A DNA stretch of 8,397 nt from Anaerolineae bacterium. Its GTDB lineage: Bacteria > Chloroflexota > Anaerolineae > JAAYZQ01. The translations under genes and the position numbers were made by a program. The notes beneath the pieces are model-generated. The model searched no databases and was not told the origin of the DNA. It worked only from the letters and a program-made list of their open reading frames with translations. This document shows, piece by piece, positions 6,730 through 8,397 of the stretch. The stretch is from contig JAFGIA010000006.1 of NCBI GenBank assembly GCA_016929795.1, positions 1-8,397 of the forward strand, in the 5' to 3' direction. How positions within the stretch are numbered: position 1 is the first letter of the stretch; each line of letters begins with the position of its first letter.

Positions 6730-6786
6730 GGGAATCAGGGAATTGGGCGTCCTGATCCCCGAATTCCCTGTTATTCCCATTCCCTA
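6730..6786. repeat. Imperfect hairpin repeat after the response regulator
   Basis: GGGAAT (6730-6735) pairs with ATTCCC (6773-6778), and CAGGGAATT (6736-6744) pairs with AATTCCCTG (6762-6770). There is a 2-base TT bulge at 6771-6772 and two further pairs toward the loop. The repeat-like sequence runs on to 6786, where it includes the TAG stop of the response regulator gene (minus strand). It fills most of the 73-base spacer before the nucleotidyltransferase and stops just short of that gene's ribosome binding site. It probably terminates or attenuates the two-component transcript. It shares TAGGGAAT and ACAGGG with the 1891-1940 palindrome. Confidence 0.75.
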
Positions 6787-7440
6787 CAACTCGCCCAGGT
6801 CGACCACTCCTGCGCGCAGCGCCAACACCGCCGCCTGGGTGCGGTCTGCGACATCGAGCTTGGACAGGATCGAGCTGACATAGTTGCGCACAGTACCCTC
6901 CGACAAGTAGAGGCGTGCGGCGATCTGTCCATTCGTCAGGCCCCGGGCGAGCAGGCGCAGTACGTCCAACTCGCGCTCGCTCAGCTCGTCACCGATCGAC
7001 AGACCCGGTTCTGCCAGGGGCTGGCTTGCGACGCGTGCAAACAGGGTGCCGGCAACGGCAGGGTCGACGTGGGTGGCGCCCTGTGCAGTGCCCTTGACCG
7101 CGGCAAGGAGCTGGTCGCGCGGCGTCCCTTTCAGCAGGTATCCCGCCGCGCCGCTGCGGATCGCGTCGAGCACCCACTCGTCGGCGCCATACGTCGTCAG
7201 CACCAACACCTTGATATCCGGATACTCGCGCCGAATGCGCTGTGTGGCCTGAATGCCGTTCATGCCCGGCATTTTCAGATCCATCAAGACAACATCGGGC
7301 TTTGTCTCTGGGATCTTGTCCAGGGCCTCCATCCCATCATAGGCGATGCCCACGACCTCGATCTCGTCGTCAGCGTCAAGGATCGCTTCCAGCCCCTCGC
7401 ACACGATCCACTGGTCGTCGCAGATCAGGACACGGATCAT
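6784..7440 (-). CDS. NarL/LuxR-family response regulator
   Basis: This is a DNA-binding output protein of a two-component system. It has 218 residues. The receiver domain (about 1-120) has the acidic pair D8 D9, the phosphorylation site D54 in VVLMDLKMPGMNG, T82 in LVLTTYG and K104 in GYLLKG, all the expected switch residues. The C-terminal LuxR-type helix-turn-helix (about 150-206) reads LSERELDVLRLLARGLTNGQ and continues with the recognition region LSEGTVRNYVSSILSKL. The ATG overlaps the stop of the histidine kinase by 4 bases, with AGGGGCGG as ribosome binding site inside that gene. The pair is therefore co-translated and almost certainly cognate. The TAG stop is part of the adjoining repeat. 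The regulon cannot be told from this window. Confidence 0.95.
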   Translation of the reverse strand: MIRVLICDDQWIVCEGLEAILDADDEIEVVGIAYDGMEALDKIPETKPDVVLMDLKMPGMNGIQATQRIRREYPDIKVLVLTTYGADEWVLDAIRSGAAGYLLKGTPRDQLLAAVKGTAQGATHVDPAVAGTLFARVASQPLAEPGLSIGDELSERELDVLRLLARGLTNGQIAARLYLSEGTVRNYVSSILSKLDVADRTQAAVLALRAGVVDLGEL

Positions 7441-8397
7441 GGCTGCCGCCCCTTGCGCAGGGTGATCACGGTGCCCCCGCCGGGCCGGCCCTCCACCTCG
7501 AGCGTTCCCCCCATCAGCTCGGCGCGCTCGCGCATGCCTTGCAAGCCCAGCCCCTGCTGTGCAGCGGCGTCATCAGGCGCGAGCCCGCGCCCGTCATCTG
7601 CCACCTGTAGCACGAGCTGGCCATCCTGCCTGGTGAGCGAGACAGCGACTCTTTGCGCCCCGGCGTGCTCGACCACGTTCGCCAGCGCCTCCTGAGCCAC
7701 GCGGTAAAAGCCCTGCTCGTCTTCGGGCGACACGCCGTTCAGATGCGAGGCGACGTCGATCTCAAGCTCCAGCGAGGCGCGCGCAGCGGTGCCCTCTGCC
7801 AGCTGGCGGATGGCGAGGGCCAGGCCAAGGTCCTGCAACGGGGCAGCGCGCAGATCCTGGAGCACGCGCCGCGTCTCGTCCAGGCCGTCGCGGGCCGTCG
7901 CCAGCGCATGATCGAGGATCTGCTGCGCCCGTGGCAGCTCCGGCCGCCACAGCGAGGACAGGGCATCGAGCTGCACCGCCAGGCCGCTGAGCGTGTGGGC
8001 GAGCGTATCGTGCAGCTCGCGCGCCAGGCGGTTGCGCTCACGGCTGGCGCTCAGTTGTTCCATGGTCAGCGCGTAATCGACCAGCCGGCGGTTCGCCTCG
8101 GCCAGCTTGCGCCGCTGCACACGCTGTGCCGCCATCAGGTTCGAGACGATATAGCCGACGAACAGGTACATGGCAACGTTCGCCACGAACACGATCGCGA
8201 ACAGGAAGGGCTCCACCTGCTGCAGCGTGGGCAGCGTGGCGATCACAACCACCTGCAGCGAAGCGAGCATCAAGCTGTAGAGCACGACATGCCGAAAGCG
8301 GTACTGCCAAGCGGTCAGGATCACGGGCACCAACAAAAAGATGAGCTGCCCGACAAAGCCGATCCCGACCTCGCGCAGGCCGAGATGGCCGGAGTAG
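7437..8397 (-). CDS. Sensor histidine kinase, HisKA_3 type, 5' part beyond window
   Basis: This membrane-bound sensor phosphorylates the adjacent regulator. The frame stays open to the window edge (319 residues visible), so the gene is cut off at its N-terminus. The TTG at 8334-8336 is not a credible start because it lies inside a hydrophobic stretch. At least three membrane segments are visible, around VGIGFVGQLIFLVPVILTAW, VVLYSLMLASLQVVVIATL and FLFAIVFVANVAMYLFVGYI. A charged linker helix follows. The HisKA_3 box ARELHDTLAHTLSGLAVQL has its phospho-accepting His at codon 8010-8012. The ATPase domain has N in EALANVVEHAG, DDGRG and GLGLQGMRERAELMGG. No separate input domain is visible, so the signal is unknown and may be sensed in the membrane. 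The stop TGA overlaps the regulator ATG. Confidence 0.93.
   Translation of the reverse strand, partial: YSGHLGLREVGIGFVGQLIFLLVPVILTAWQYRFRHVVLYSLMLASLQVVVIATLPTLQQVEPFLFAIVFVANVAMYLFVGYIVSNLMAAQRVQRRKLAEANRRLVDYALTMEQLSASRERNRLARELHDTLAHTLSGLAVQLDALSSLWRPELPRAQQILDHALATARDGLDETRRVLQDLRAAPLQDLGLALAIRQLAEGTAARASLELEIDVASHLNGVSPEDEQGFYRVAQEALANVVEHAGAQRVAVSLTRQDGQLVLQVADDGRGLAPDDAAAQQGLGLQGMRERAELMGGTLEVEGRPGGGTVITLRKGRQP

Noticed and set aside
1..8397. CRISPR array, insertion sequence, prophage or defence island
   Set aside because: There are no regularly spaced direct repeats, no transposase or integrase, and every substantial coding region fits a housekeeping, lipid, tRNA or signalling family.

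Overview
The window looks like ordinary chromosomal DNA of a GC-rich bacterium. It is probably a member of the Chloroflexota. That placement is an inference from the tmRNA tag ending in ALALAA, the ATP-cone plus uridine-kinase protein and the neighbouring type 2 IPP isomerase and prenyl synthase genes; no single feature proves it. The gene set is housekeeping and lipid/isoprenoid related. I see no phage, transposase, CRISPR array, toxin-antitoxin pair or defence system, and no clear undescribed multi-gene system.

Layout, left to right. Positions 1-474 hold a consensus promoter and a complete tmRNA gene (ssrA), followed by a GC-rich hairpin. A 449-residue protein (541-1890, +) joins an N-terminal ATP-cone to a uridine kinase/phosphoribulokinase-type P-loop kinase. 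It converges on mobA (1927-2529, -), and the gap is filled by a perfect 23-bp palindrome whose right arm encodes the last residues and stop codon of MobA. The acyl carrier protein gene acpP (2624-2866, -) lies upstream of mobA. acpP is divergent from a two-gene isoprenoid operon on the + strand: fni (type 2 isopentenyl-diphosphate isomerase, 3076-4119) and a short-chain polyprenyl diphosphate synthase (4116-5156), with a 4-base overlap. The two divergent promoters face away from each other, and their -35 boxes form one inverted repeat.

On the right, all genes are on the - strand. A sensor histidine kinase (7437 to the window edge, 5' part missing) overlaps a NarL/LuxR-type response regulator (6784-7440) by 4 bases. 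Downstream is a class II tRNA nucleotidyltransferase / poly(A) polymerase (5280-6710), which converges on the prenyl synthase across a gap containing a small GC hairpin. The spacer between the response regulator and the nucleotidyltransferase carries a second hairpin repeat built from the same TAGGGAAT / ACAGGG vocabulary as the 1891-1940 palindrome, and again the repeat includes the TAG stop of the minus-strand gene.

Functionally, IPP isomerase and the prenyl synthase should act in sequence to give a prenyl diphosphate, probably C20. ACP serves fatty-acid synthesis, MobA finishes a molybdenum cofactor, and tmRNA rescues stalled ribosomes. No gap exceeds 300 bases. The points most worth checking are the ATP-cone kinase, the two related hairpin repeats next to gene ends, and the divergent promoter region.
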